Source: Poa pratensis (lineage: Eukaryota > Streptophyta > Magnoliopsida > Poales > Poaceae). From it: a stretch of DNA of 64,000 bases. The DNA is taken from assembly GCA_947311845.1 (NCBI GenBank), contig CAMZMU010000071.1, positions 19,098,181 through 19,162,180 of the forward strand, given 5' to 3'. The notes beneath the pieces are model-generated. The model ran no database searches and was not told the DNA's origin. It saw only the letters and a program-made list of their open reading frames with translations. The position numbers and the translations under genes are program-made. The first letter of the stretch is position 1. Each line of letters begins with the position of its first letter. Shown here one piece after another: positions 44,310 through 56,034 of the stretch.

Positions 44310-45634
44310 GCTTGGTAGGAGCGGGGCATGCATACATCGACACATCACATTCCAATGGTCGACAAATCGAGGAGAAGCGCGCTCGACAAATCGGCCCTAA
44401 TTAACTCACAGCATCATCATAAGAGTGGAGACGTTGCGTGCCCACCATTGTCGGTAGATGGCCCGAAATCCCCACGACACGAGCACAACCCTAGCAGACG
44501 TGATTTGCGACCGGCCGATAGCTAGCGGTGCCCGCCTACGCGAACAAGAAGCCATTGGCATATCGAGCCGGGCATTGATGGCGTCACGTCGAAAGGATAC
44601 CGCCGGTGCATGCACGGATGCAGCAACGCTGCCTTTTCTCCATCAGCTGATGGCCGGACCACACGCTCGACGCCGACTCCTGTCGGCAGACGGTCCGGGC
44701 AGGCCGGGACACGGGCATGCACCGCGACGCCGACGGAACGTGCCGGGGTCGCCCTCGCCGGCATGGTCCTCCGCGGCACGGCACGAAGCATGCAATCTGC
44801 CGTGTGAGCCGTCCCCGTCCGGCGGTGGCGACGGCGACGACACGACCGCACGGCCGGATAGCTAGTACGTTTAACTACATTCCTCTTGTAGCCTCCCTAG
44901 GCGCTGGACCGCACCGGCGTTGGCTATAGGGTAGGAGGGGGCACCGGCAGGACGATGGGACGCGCCGCGCGCGAGTTATTGCCGCGGCGGGGGATGAGGG
45001 AGGCGCGTGGAGCCCGCGACGGGCGCGGCACTGAGAGCGCGTACGGCGTACGCCATGGCCGCGGCCGACGAGTTCTGCGGGCTAGATACGTACGTACGGT
45101 ACGGTTTGGGGACCCTGGTGTACGTCTCGCGTCGCGACAGCGGTCAGCCGGCGACGGGCGGAGCCTTCCTATTGTAGTGCAGTACTTCCCGGGGTATCCG
45201 CTCTGGGAAGAACGCACGTCCGCGTGCACCGAGCTACTAGTATACGTACGTCCTTCTGATACGTGCTTCTTATACGCGGTTCTGACGACACCGATGGTTC
45301 TTCGCATACGTACGGTACGTGCTTCTTATACGCGGTTCTGACGACACCGATGGTTTTGATGTTTTGTTTGCTTGCGTATGGAGCCAACCGAGATCATGTT
45401 CTCTCAGCACTGTGGGGCTGGATTTAATTCGTGCAGCTTCCCTGCATTCATTTGCGCTACTGCGATGAATTGTGATTTTCTTATTTATAGATGCTGAGAA
45501 TTACACAAAACTCACACGTAGTTAGCATCAATAGTTTTTCATGCATGCTTCAGACAATTAGAACGGCCATCCACCGCATCCATTCACAACATTTTGCAAG
45601 ATTTGGATATCATAAAAAGTGGACGCCGAACAGC
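44310..45634. other. CpG-rich intergenic segment without a supported gene
   Basis: Between 44,440 and 45,360 the G+C content is much higher than around it, with many CG dinucleotides and ACGTACGT-type runs, resembling a gene promoter/CpG region. Frames up to 135 codons occur on both strands but they look like random GC-rich openings (Arg/Pro/Ala-rich), with no domains. Confidence 0.4.
45260..45355 (+). repeat. Direct repeat, 40 bp twice, 56 bp apart
   Basis: TACGTGCTTCTTATACGCGG followed by TTCTGACGACACCGATGGTT occurs at 45260 and 45316, identical, with CTTCGCATACGTACGG between. A recent local tandem duplication. Confidence 0.93.
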
Positions 45635-45828
45635 TTAGAACATCTCCAACCGGACACCCAAATTCAAGCCCCAAACTATCCACGGAGACGTCCACACATG
45701 TCCACGGACAGTGACCAGACAACCCCTATAAATTGTGTTCGATCTACAATCATACAATCATGAACCTTATATTTTTCTCCCCAAATCCATGCATTACATT
45801 CAGCTACGTTCTTTGCATTGTGGAAACT

Positions 45829-46395
45829 CTATCTAGTGCACAAAGATATACCATACATAGCAACTATAATTATCACTAAAATAACTATAGCTCCCAATGC
45901 ATAACGGAGATGCATCTCCTTCTCGATGGCATGCTTCTTGATCTTCTTCATCTTTGTCCGACTTGCATCCGTCTTGATTTTGTAATCATCGACAATATCC
46001 GCGAGATGCAACTCCATATTCATCTTCTCTTTTTCTATCATTTTCTTCTCTTCTTCCATCTTCTTTATTTTCTCATCCAACTTCCGGTTTGTACCATCAA
46101 CTTCTTGAAACTTTTCTTCGATCTTCCTCTTTTCCTTAATTGTGAAGTTCAAATCTTCCAATATGCGCATCTTGCCTCGGAGGGAATCGTTCAACTCGGA
46201 TATCACTCCACGGACATTGCAACTACATGCTTTTGAATCTTACAATTCAAGAAAATTGCAACTCAAATCTACTACCATTGCACAAATTTGGGAAAAATCC
46301 AAATGTGAGCTAGGACATACCGAGTCGGAGGAGCTGTCCTCCTCGTATAGAGGGTAGGAGCCTGCCGAGTCCTCCTTCGTGTCCCATGATACCAT
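45829..46395 (-). pseudogene. Coiled-coil protein with C-terminal membrane anchor, one in-frame stop
   Basis: From the ATG at 46395 (MVSWDTKEDSAGSYPLYEED) one reading frame runs to 45829, about 188 codons, interrupted only by a TAA at 46240-46242. The N-terminal part is acidic and Ser-rich. After the stop comes a long Lys/Glu-rich coiled coil (EKRKIEEKFQEVDGTNRKLD, MEEEKKMIEKEKMNM). A hydrophobic segment of about 20 residues follows (YALGAIVILVIIIVAMYGIS), then a short tail, as in a tail-anchored protein. An upstream open stretch to 46866 looks like leader. I believe related ORFs are repeated in Triticeae genomes, but I cannot name a function. It lies entirely within the Harbinger-like element. 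Confidence 0.6.
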
Positions 46396-46905
46396 GTTGG
46401 CGGAGACGGGGCGGCAGAAATGGAAAACGGCCGATGGTGTATGCTGAGGTAGGGTTCCGACGCATTTACAGATCGGGGTCCCGGGTGGGCTGAGAAGTCT
46501 TGGAAGATGGACTGGGAGAGGCTTGCTTGCTGTGGGAGTGGTGGAGGCGGCGGCGGTAATTACGGTCAAATCCGTCGCAAATGCGGCCAAATCCGTCACA
46601 ATGCGGCCGCAACGGAGCTCTGCTACGGCGGATAACTGGTCGGAGAAGGTTCGCGAGCAAGTGCGGTTGACAGCGGGGGGTGCTGGCGTCCGAATATGAG
46701 GGGCGACAGCGCCGGAGCTTCGCAGCTGGACGGAGCTAGGAGAAGGAGCCGGTGGAGTGTGAAAAATATCTACTGGTCGGGCGAGGGTACCGTCCGATTT
46801 ATGGTAAAAAAAGGGTAGGTCTGCCCTCTCAGCGACCACGGGGCGGATGCGTCCGCGCGGCCCCAAACCCTCCCCACATATGGGCTGGGTTTGGTGTTTG
46901 CCGGA

Positions 46906-48177
46906 TGATTACGTGGATCACACGTTCGCTGGGAGACCCCAAGAGGAAGGTATGATGCAGTGTAGCAGCAGTTTTCCCTCAGTATGAAACCAAGGTTTAA
47001 TCGAACCAGTAGGAACAAAAAATCACTTCGGAAGGTTGTCAGTGGTGCGCTGACGTGGAATCTGCACACAACACAATCAAACTACATTGTCCCAACGAAA
47101 CAGTGAGGTTGTCAATCTCACCGGCTTGCTGAAAACAAAGGATTAAACGTATGGTGTGGAAAACAGTAGTAAATTGCAGAGAATGAAAAGGAACAGTGTT
47201 TAAAGTTGGTTGTATTATCAGTGTAAAAGAATGGACCGGGATCCACAGTTCACTAGTGGTGTCTCTCCATAACAGATAACTAACATGCTGGGTGAACAAA
47301 TTATAGCTGGGCAATTGACAAAATATTGAACGCATAACAATGCATATATATGACATGATCAAAATACATAGACCGTTATCCAACAGCGTTTATGACTAAT
47401 AATCCACCGCCAGGTTGTCATACCGAGTTCTCCGTTGGTATTAAGTTGCAAGCAACGGATAATTGCATTAAGTAATGTGCGTAAAGTAAACAAATGCATT
47501 AGACCTAACGGCGTACCCTTAAGCTAAGCATCGGTTATTTTATCCCTAGTGGCAACAGCACATCCACAATCTTAAAAGTTATTGTCACTCTCCCAGATTA
47601 CCGGAGGCATGAACCCACTATCTAGCATAAATACTCACTCTTGGAGTTACAAGCATCTACTTAGCCAAAGCATCTACTAGTAATGAAAAGCATGCAAGAT
47701 CATAAATAACATATAAGATAGATTGATAATCAAGTTGACATAGTATTCAATATTCATCAGATCCCAGCAAACACAACATGTAGTATTACAATAAGATGAT
47801 CTTGATCATGATAGGGAGCTCACAAGATCTAAACATGATAGCATAAAGTGGAGAGGCAACCATCTAGCTACTGCCATGGACCCGTAGTCCAAGGATGAAC
47901 TACTCACGCATCACTCGGAGGCAGGCATGGTGATGTAGAGCCCTCCGGTGATGATTCCCCTCTCCGGCAGGGTGCCGGGAAGAGCTTCTAAACCCTCCCG
48001 AGCTAGGGTTGACGACGGCGGCGTCTCTGGAACTTTTCGTAGATAATTGCTCCGGTATTTAGGATTTTCGCGTCGTGAGGAATAAATAGGCGAAAGGGCG
48101 GCGGCTGCGGAGCCACGAGGGCTCCACACCACCGCACGGCGCGGCAGGGGGGGGCACGCGGCCCCATGGTGTGGGCG
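46906..48177 (-). repeat. Left LTR of the outer element, first part (continues at 55,759-56,034)
   Basis: Starts TGATTACGTGGATCACACG. It is interrupted at 48,177 by the inner element and resumes after the repeated GGGCG, ending GAGACGTATCA at 56034. The two parts total about 1,548 bp, matching the intact right LTR. Confidence 0.88.
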
Positions 48178-49961
48178 TGATGGCGTGTAGTTGACGGGAA
48201 AAATATTCTGCAGGAAGCTTCCCCTGCTACGGCGCCAGTAAGAACTCTTGATGGCCCTTCACGTAGTTACCTGCGTGAAAAGAATATGGGTTAGGTTGAG
48301 ACTCCAAGTGCAGAGTGTGTAGTAAGTGGAAGACGTGTTTTCCCCACGAGGGTGACTCGAGGGTTTAATATCGAACTCTCGGGGAATCAGTAGTGAAGAT
48401 TTATCTTTCCTATCCTTCTTTTGGTTACCTACAAAACAAAGTAAATGTTTTGGTCCTCAACCTCACCTAGTGGTTGTCAAGCACAAGGTGTGAGAATGAT
48501 ATCAAGATAATATGCAATGCAAACAAGAAATAAATATGCAATGGTGGTAAATAAATATGCAAGGATGGTGGTAGCAATGATAAATGATATTTTTGGGTTT
48601 TATATGATGAATGCAAGATGTAAAAGTGTTTTTGTATTTTCGGATTTTAAATGGCAGAAAATGGAAAAGTGGTAAAAGTGTTGGAAAGGTGTTTCTTATG
48701 ATTAAAAATGGACCGGGGTTCATGGTTTCACAAATGCACTCTCTCTTTAATAAAGTGGTAGACAATGGAACACTAGAGTTGACATATGAGATTGCAACAC
48801 AACAGTTTAATGACAAGTTATAATTATATGGGCATCACGTCCTAACATAGAGACCTTTTGGTTATTAGTCTCTCTTATACTCCACCAAGATGCGAACTAA
48901 ATCATAACACCTCAGTAATTAAGATAACTCAGAGTATAGCAATAAGTATCATGACATGAAGTTAAAATAAGAACATGCTAGATCTAGTCATGGAGTAGTG
49001 GCAATGGTCACACCCACATCTCCGGTAGCATGGTATTTCTTTTTATCCCTAGTGAGGCAACAAAGTAAGGTAAAACACCCAAGTGGATCGCAGAACTTTC
49101 TCTCACGTTCACTGCACTAGCCACCCCCCGTTACTCCAACTAATGCACACGTTCCCCCTCACACGCTCTCATAAACATGCTTGATCATAACAAGTAAATA
49201 AGAACGGGGTACATAATATGCATCTACTTTCATAACTGAAACAAAACCATTGCAATCTCAAACATATATTAACTCATAAAAAGATCCACCACAAAGGTAT
49301 TACATAGATGACCGTAATCATGTTCAGCAGCTCATACGGTACTAATTAGTGAAGCTCGAGAGAGAGAGATACATAAGTTACTTCCACAAACCCATAGTCC
49401 AGAGGTGGACTACTCCCTCTTCATCATGGAGACGGTGGAGAAGTCGTTGGAGAAGATGGAGACCACGCCGGCAGCGCCCCGCCGGAGTTTTCCCCCTCCA
49501 ATCTGCAGCTCCAGGTCTCTGTTTCGGTGTTTCTGTGTTTCTGCGGCGCTCCTTCCAGAGAACGTCGGGGGACTATTTTTATAGGCGTTTTTAGGTCAAA
49601 ACGGAGTCGGTGGAGGAAAGATCGACGGCAACGGAGCTCGAGGCCCAATTGGGGGGGGGGGGTCCCACACCTCTTTTGGCCCTCGGGCTCCGCTTGTTCG
49701 CTTCCTTCGCCCCAAGTCTTCTTCCTTCCAAATATTGACGCTCGTAAATTTGCAGGTCATTTGGACGTCGTTTGGGTCCCTGAAACATTAAAAAAGAAAT
49801 AGGGTTTTCTGCCTGCGCAGGGTTAATTCCATAAAAATAGGAAACATATCAAATATTCCCAAAATCATTATAAAACAGTGATATAACCCTTATATGATGC
49901 AAATATGACTGGAATATAAGTAAAATAATGCAAAGTTCATGTATGCATTTTACATGCATCA
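48178..49961 (-). repeat. Left (3') LTR of the inner element, 1,784 bp
   Basis: TGATGGCGTGTAGTTGACGG to CATGCATCA. A second PBS-like ACGGCGCCA lies about 50 bp inside, followed after 11 bases by another TGATGG (48,249). Confidence 0.9.
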
Positions 49962-52340
49962 ACATCCCCAAGCTTAACCTATACTCGTCCTCGAGTATGA
50001 AGGTGATAAAACTAACATGGACTTTGCAATTTAATACTATCAATGGATATCAAAGATGATTACTATTGCTACATAGAGTAAATGATTCATTCTTAAAAGG
50101 AGTAGCAATATGCAAGATAGTTTATGAAGTGATATCAAGTATTCAATGCAAGGATGTTCAATGATAATTCACAAAGTGTAACATAAGAGAAGAAGTACTA
50201 TGGACCACATGTATGCATAATAATAAGTAAGAACATCCTACAATGGTCATAGAGTATTGGTGAAAATCTGAATATAAAAGGTGGACACTTTGGAAAGATA
50301 TATATATGAGTAGAGGTAAAGCATGAATAAATTTCATCTAACTTCTGAACTTCTCTACTTAAGTCAATGATTGTAATATGGTAATCCTTGGTGTCAAGCT
50401 CTCATTCCCCTATCATAGCATCTTGAATGATTAAGTTTAAAGTGAAAGCAATACGAGTAGTGTGCTTGACAAAGTACAGGTTGAAAGTCTCATGCCCCTT
50501 GAATACAAGTACCTACTCCATGTGTTACTCAACTTGGAAAACAAAGCAAGTTCAAGTTAAATATCATTGTAAGTAATAATAGTATCATTAAGAGCGTCAA
50601 CTGGGGTACCTCTTGTCCCAGGATATGGAACAAGCCCATATCAAAATGACAAGACAAACAAACATAATGAACAATCTCAACACCCTTTTTATTTACCATT
50701 GGATAGCTTTTTATTGTAAGGTGTATCACAGAAGGTTCACCATAGCATGTAAGTAAATTTCCACCATGAATGATGCATGGCTTAGATTAGCGGCCCAGGC
50801 GTCTCTCTAACCATTTATACAAACTCATTTAAACTCACTTCATTTCCATTTATTTCACCCATGGTAAGCATCCATAAACAAAAGTACATGATATCAACTA
50901 AATGAGATGAAGTGCAATGTTGAAAGCTTGCCATGTGACAGCACATATGAGCTAACTCTCAACCAAAGACATTTGTCAAGTCCACAACTTCATAATTTTA
51001 ATCACAATGGGTCATATTTTATTTATGCAATGAAAGTAAAGTGTGCATCAAGTTCGAGAGAGCTATATAACCAACTTTTCCCACAACAATTAACAACATA
51101 AGCATTTTCATTCAGAGGTATAGATAACACAAATATCATGATAAACATACTCGGAATAGCATAAAGCTAATAGGTAGATATGGTGGACTCACTGGAAAAA
51201 CTTTGGTTGAAGGTGTTGGAAACAAGTTTTTGCTTGTTGGAATTTTTGGGCTAGCAAGAGGGAGAAAGTTGACCATCTAAATGCATGCATGAGTGTCCAT
51301 AGAACTAACTAATCCATGTTAAAACAAGGTAGAATAACATTTAGCATCAAAACATGAATAAAAGATAGCTCTTGATAAAATATTTGCAAATTATTACTCA
51401 TTAACAAGCTCATGAATCATGCAATTATATGTATCTTTTAAAATTAACTCAACATCCCTTTTCCCAATCTTATAATAGCATCCAACATAATTCAACCCAA
51501 ATTTCCAGTAGCTCTCTCATATATAAATGATAGTGTGGTGGTCTCACAAAATAAAAATCTAACCTAAACAAACAAAAAGACGCTCCAAGTTTATGCGATA
51601 AAGTGTTTCGATCGAAAAACAGAAGTTAGACGTGTGCAAACCGAGAGTGTGTAGGTCCAGTGGGGTTGTCTTCACATCCCCAAGCTTATGGTCTTCACCA
51701 TCCTTGGATAGCTCTTGGTGCATCTCCTCTAATCCCTGTGAAAAAACTTCAAAACACCGTTTCTCCCATTTCTTTTTCTGTGGGGCACATTAGTAGTGAT
51801 AAACAAATAGATTTCTTGCTGCATATAATCCTTAGACAAAAATTCATATGAATGTCCAGAAAGTGTATAATGTTGTATGCCTACTCATAAACTCAATTGG
51901 ATCAAAAAGATTCATGTTAAAAGTTCTAAGCATGCATCAAACAAAATGGGACAGAATCTGTCCAGAAAAACAGCAGCAGCTAAACGTATTTTTCTACCCT
52001 ACTTAACTTTGTCGGAAAATTCCGAAAAATTCATGCATACAGAGGATGAAAAGTTGCACTACAGTTTAAATATGAGCTCATTCGGAGTTACAGAATAAGA
52101 ATTAAAAATCATACCGTGCACAGATTCGTGCAGGAATAATATCTCCGAACGCTATAAGCAACTTTTCATACCAAAATGAGTAAAACTTGGCACTTTATTA
52201 AAAATTCCAGAAACTAAACTAAACACTAAGTCTCTTGTTACAGCAAGAGGACACAAAGAAAATCACAAATAAAAACAACCGGGTTGCCTCCCGTAAAGCG
52301 CTTTCTTTATAGCCATATAGCTAGGCTTCTTACTTGATGT
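49962..52340. other. Non-coding interior of the inner element
   Basis: Begins with the reversed polypurine tract ACATCCCCAAGCTTA next to the LTR. It is AT-rich, with no frame longer than about 75 codons and no RT or integrase motif. This is where pol would lie in an autonomous relative. Confidence 0.75.
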
Positions 52341-52835
52341 TTATTGTGGACGAAGCTCATGAGGGAGCTTGAACGATGGTGTGTCCCTCTTCCTTGGGAA
52401 GTGTTCCATGCACTTCTTGTGTGGAAACTGAAACTTCACATTCCCTTCTTTTGAATCAATGATAGCACCTGTAGTACGAAGAAAAGGTCTTCCAAGAATA
52501 ATTGGACTAGAGGTTTTATTCCCCATATCCATGATTAGAAAATCAACAGGCACAAATGTCATATGTAACTCTACCATAACATCACTTACTTTTCCTAAAG
52601 CATGTTTAATGGAATCATCAGCAAGTGCAAGTTCAATAGAGCATTTTTCAAGATTTTTCAATTCAAGTACTTCATATAGTTCTTTAGATAAAACAGAGAC
52701 ACTAGATCCTAGATCAAGTATAGCATGGTGTGTCTCTTTTCCAATGGTTACTAGGACTTTGGGAATCCATACATCCCCAAGCTTAGGTGGTATCATAGCC
52801 TCTTGGTTGTACCTAGCAATCTTTTCTTTTAACAC
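52341..52835 (-). CDS. Athila-type aspartic protease of the inner element
   Basis: A 164-residue retropepsin-like domain. The active-site strand is AILDLGSSVSVLSKELY and the flap/second strand SPIILGRPFLRTTGAIIDSK, both typical of Athila-lineage proteases (DLGSS in place of the usual DTG/DSG). It would process the gag polyprotein. It lies about 107 bp downstream of the gag stop on the same strand. No RT follows, so the reading unit ends here. The frame is open. Confidence 0.83.
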   Translation of the reverse strand: MLKEKIARYNQEAMIPPKLGDVWIPKVLVTIGKETHHAILDLGSSVSVLSKELYEVLELKNLEKCSIELALADDSIKHALGKVSDVMVELHMTFVPVDFLIMDMGNKTSSPIILGRPFLRTTGAIIDSKEGNVKFQFPHKKCMEHFPRKRDTPSFKLPHELRPQ

Positions 52836-52942
52836 ATGATTAGCAATATAAGAACCAAAACCAGCTTGGTTATATTGATGGAAGGATCACTTGCAAATTT
52901 TTGTAAGATAGATATTAATTCATGCAAGCTACAATTCCTAAG

Positions 52943-53674
52943 TCAAAATGGTTTCTTGACTTCACTAAGCATTTTAACTTCTTCAACTTTCTTTTCCCTA
53001 TTATATAGGTTAAATATTTCATAACGGTCATCAAACACATCTTCAGGTACTTGGGCTTTTTCTAAACTTTCTTTAATTCTTACTTCCAAAAGCAAGCCAT
53101 CAAGTAAATAGTGAGTGTCAGTAGCAGCAGTATTCATAAAAGAATCCTCACATTCATTATCCAAAAAGACTTTAGAGGTTTCAGACAATCCTCTATAAAA
53201 CACATGCATGAGCATCCAATCCCTAAGACCATGTTCCATTCCAAAAGCTATACCTCTAAATCTTTCCCATGTTTTCACTAGAGGTTCATCCTCTTCTTGT
53301 TTAAAGGTGATAATTATTTGTCTAAGATTACAAACCTTTTCAATGGAACAAAATCTTTCAATGAATGCAGCTTTTAAATTAAACCAAGTGCTAAAATTTC
53401 CAGGTGGCCATCTCAATATCCAATCTAAGGCTTTTCCACCTAGGGAGTAAGGAAAAAGCTTAATTTTAATATTAGCATGGCTCAAATTTAACATTTTGCA
53501 CCTTTCATTAAACTTCTTAAGATGAGGTATGGGATCTTCTTTTGGTTTCCCATAAAAACGGTATTCATAAATTGCTTTCATGATATTAGGATCTACCTCA
53601 CATTTCTCAACAGGGATATTCATATCTTGAGGAAAGTTCTTAACACTAAATGGCCAGAAGGTTCTCTTTTCCAT
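52943..53674 (-). CDS. Gag of the inner element (Athila type)
   Basis: A 243-residue gag with the retrotransposon gag core (PF03732-like): FPYSLGGKALDWILRWPPGN, FIERFCSIEKVCNLRQII, then FKQEEDEPLVKTWERFRGI and GLRDWMLMHVFYRGLS. Gag forms the virus-like particle that packages the element's RNA. It begins about 280 bp inside the right (5') LTR. The frame is intact, which is notable for a non-autonomous element and suggests recent activity with help from a partner. Confidence 0.84.
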   Translation of the reverse strand: MEKRTFWPFSVKNFPQDMNIPVEKCEVDPNIMKAIYEYRFYGKPKEDPIPHLKKFNERCKMLNLSHANIKIKLFPYSLGGKALDWILRWPPGNFSTWFNLKAAFIERFCSIEKVCNLRQIIITFKQEEDEPLVKTWERFRGIAFGMEHGLRDWMLMHVFYRGLSETSKVFLDNECEDSFMNTAATDTHYLLDGLLLEVRIKESLEKAQVPEDVFDDRYEIFNLYNREKKVEEVKMLSEVKKPF

Positions 53675-53925
53675 TATGCAAGTTTTTATGTGTTTTTTAA
53701 TTTTTTATGCAAAACTGAAAATAAATATGCAAGACAATGACAAAACAAATAAATTGCTTTGAAGGTAAAGATGGATAAGATGATGCTCACGTAGGTGCAA
53801 CCTCCCCAAGCTTAGGTGTTAGCACAAGTTGGTGATGAAGTTGACTTGGTGAGATATCCTTGGATAAACCGGACCAGAAAACAGAACTAGTGCAGGGACC
53901 CTTGGATAAACCTTTCAGCAATGAT

Positions 53926-53943
53926 TCCCCGGCAACGGCGCCA
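53926..53943 (-). promoter_or_regulatory. Primer-binding site of the inner element
   Basis: TGGCGCCGTTGCCGGGGA on the minus strand, separated by 11 bases from the LTR, the same arrangement as in the outer element. Confidence 0.82.
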
Positions 53944-53954
53944 GAAAACAGTCT

Positions 53955-55753
53955 TGATGGCGTGTAGTTGACGGGAAAAATATTCTGCAGGAAGCTTCGT
54001 ATCTTCCCTGCTACGGCGCCAGAAAGCACTCTTGATGGCCCTTCACGTAGTTACCTGCATGAAAAGAAATGGGTTAGGTTGAGACTCCAAGTTGCAGAGT
54101 GTGTAGTAAGTGGAAGACGTGTTTTCCCCACGAGGGTGACTCGAGGGTTTAATATCGAACTCTCGGGGAATCAGTAGTGAAGATTTATCTTTCCTATCCT
54201 TCTTTTGGTTACCTACAAAACAAAGTAAATGTTTTGGTCCTCAACCTCACCTAGTGGTTGTCAAGCACAAGGTGTGAGAATGATATCAAGATAATATGCA
54301 ATGCAAACAAGAAATAAATATGCAATGGTGGTAAATAAATATGCAAGGATGGTGGTAGCAATGATAAATGATTTTTGGGTTTTATATGATGAATGCAAGA
54401 TGTAAAAGTGTTTTTGTATTTTCGGATTTTAAATGGCAGAAAATGGAAAAGTGGTAAAAGTTGTTGGAAAGGTGTTTCTTATGATTAAAAATGGACCGGG
54501 GTTCATGGTTTCACAAATGCACTCTCTCTTTAATAAAGTGGTAGACAATGGAACACTAGAGTTGACATATGAGATTGCAACACAACAGTTTAATGACAAG
54601 TTATAATTATATGGGCATCACGTCCTAACATAGAGACCTTTTGGTTATTAGTCTCTCTTATACTCCACCAAGATGCGAACTAAATCATAACACCTCAGTA
54701 ATTAAGATAACTCAGAGTATAGCAATAAGTATCATGACATGAAGTTAAAATAAGAACATGCTAGATCTAGTCATGGAGTAGTGGCAATGGTCACACCCAC
54801 ATCTCCGGTAGCATGGTATTTCTTTTTATCCCTAGTGAGGCAACAAAGTAAGGTAAAACACCCAAGTGGATCGCAGAACTTTCTCTCACGTTCACTGCAC
54901 TAGCCACCCCCCGTTACTCCAACTAATGCACACGTTCCCCCTCACACGCTCTCATAAACATGCTTGATCATAACAAGTAAATAAGAACGGGGTACATAAT
55001 ATGCATCTACTTTCATAACTGAAACAAAACCATTGCAATCTCAAACATATATTAACTCATAAAAAGATCCACCACAAAGGTATTACATAGATGACCGTAA
55101 TCATGTTCAGCAGCTCATACGGTACTAATTAGTGAAGCTCGAGAGAGAGAGATACATAAGTTACTTCCACAAACCCATAGTCCAGAGGTGGACTACTCCT
55201 CTTCATCATGGAGACGGTGGAGAAGTCGTTGGAGAAGATGGAGACCACGCCGGCAGCGCCCGCCGAGTTTTCCCCCTCAATCTGCAGCTCCAGGTCTCTG
55301 TTTCGGTGTTTCTGCGGCGCTCCTTCCAGAGAACGTCGGGGGACTATTTTTATAGGCGTTTTAGGTCAAAACGGAGTCGGTGGAGGAAAGATCGACGGCA
55401 ACGGAGCGTCGAGGCCCAAGGGGGTCCCACGCGGCCAGGTACAGGGCTGCGTGGGCCCACCTCTTTTGGCCCTCGGGCTCCGCTTGTTGCTTCCTTCGCC
55501 CCAAGTCTTCTTCCTTCCAAATATTGACGCTCGTAAATTTGCAGGTGATTTGGACGTCGTTTTGGTCCCTGAAACATTAAAGGAAAGAAATAGGGTTTTC
55601 TGCCTGCGCAGGGTTAATTCCATAAAAATAGGAAACATATCAAATATTCCCAAAATCATTATAAAACAGTGATATAACCCTTATATGATGCAAATATGAC
55701 TGGAATATAAGTAAAAATAATGCAAAGTTCATGTATGCATTTTACATACGTCA
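53955..55753 (-). repeat. Right (5') LTR of the inner element, 1,799 bp
   Basis: TGATGGCGTGTAGTTGACGG to CATACGTCA, closely matching the left LTR with scattered indels. It carries the same internal PBS-like site and second TGATGG (54,033). Confidence 0.9.
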
Positions 55754-55758
55754 GGGCG

Positions 55759-56034
55759 CCACGTGGCTCCCCTCCGTGTCTCCTCTGGACTCCGTCTTCG
55801 TGTTGGAAAAATAGGAGGTTTTGTCCAAGTTTCATCCAATTCCGAGAATATTTCCAGACTAGCTTTTCTGGAATACAAAACAGCAGAAAACAGGAACTGG
55901 CACTGTGGCATCTTGTTAATAGGTTAGTCCCAGAAAATGCATAAAAATGCTATGAAGTGTATATAAAACATGTAACAATTGGTATAATATCAACATGGAA
56001 CATTAGAAATTATAGATACGTTTGAGACGTATCA
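55759..56034 (-). repeat. Left LTR of the outer element, second part
   Basis: Matches the last 276 bp of the right LTR (60,845-61,120), including GTGTCTCCTCTGGACTCCGT and the terminal GAGACGTATCA. It is followed by AGCATCCCCAAGCTTAG, the polypurine tract in reverse. Confidence 0.88.

Larger units (their letters stand above)
48178..55753 (-). mobile_element. Inner Athila-like Ty3/Gypsy element, non-autonomous (gag plus protease), 7.6 kb
   Basis: Inserted in the left LTR of the outer element; target duplication GGGCG at 48173-48177 and 55754-55758. It has TGATGGCG...CA LTRs, a primer-binding site near the right LTR and a polypurine tract next to the left LTR. Gag and protease genes are present but the RT, RNase H and integrase region is absent; 49,962-52,340 is non-coding. 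Confidence 0.9.

Noticed and set aside
44458..44865. A 135-codon open frame on the plus strand
   Set aside because: GC-rich DNA opens frames by chance; the composition is Arg/Pro/Ala-rich, other frames are equally open and no domain is visible.
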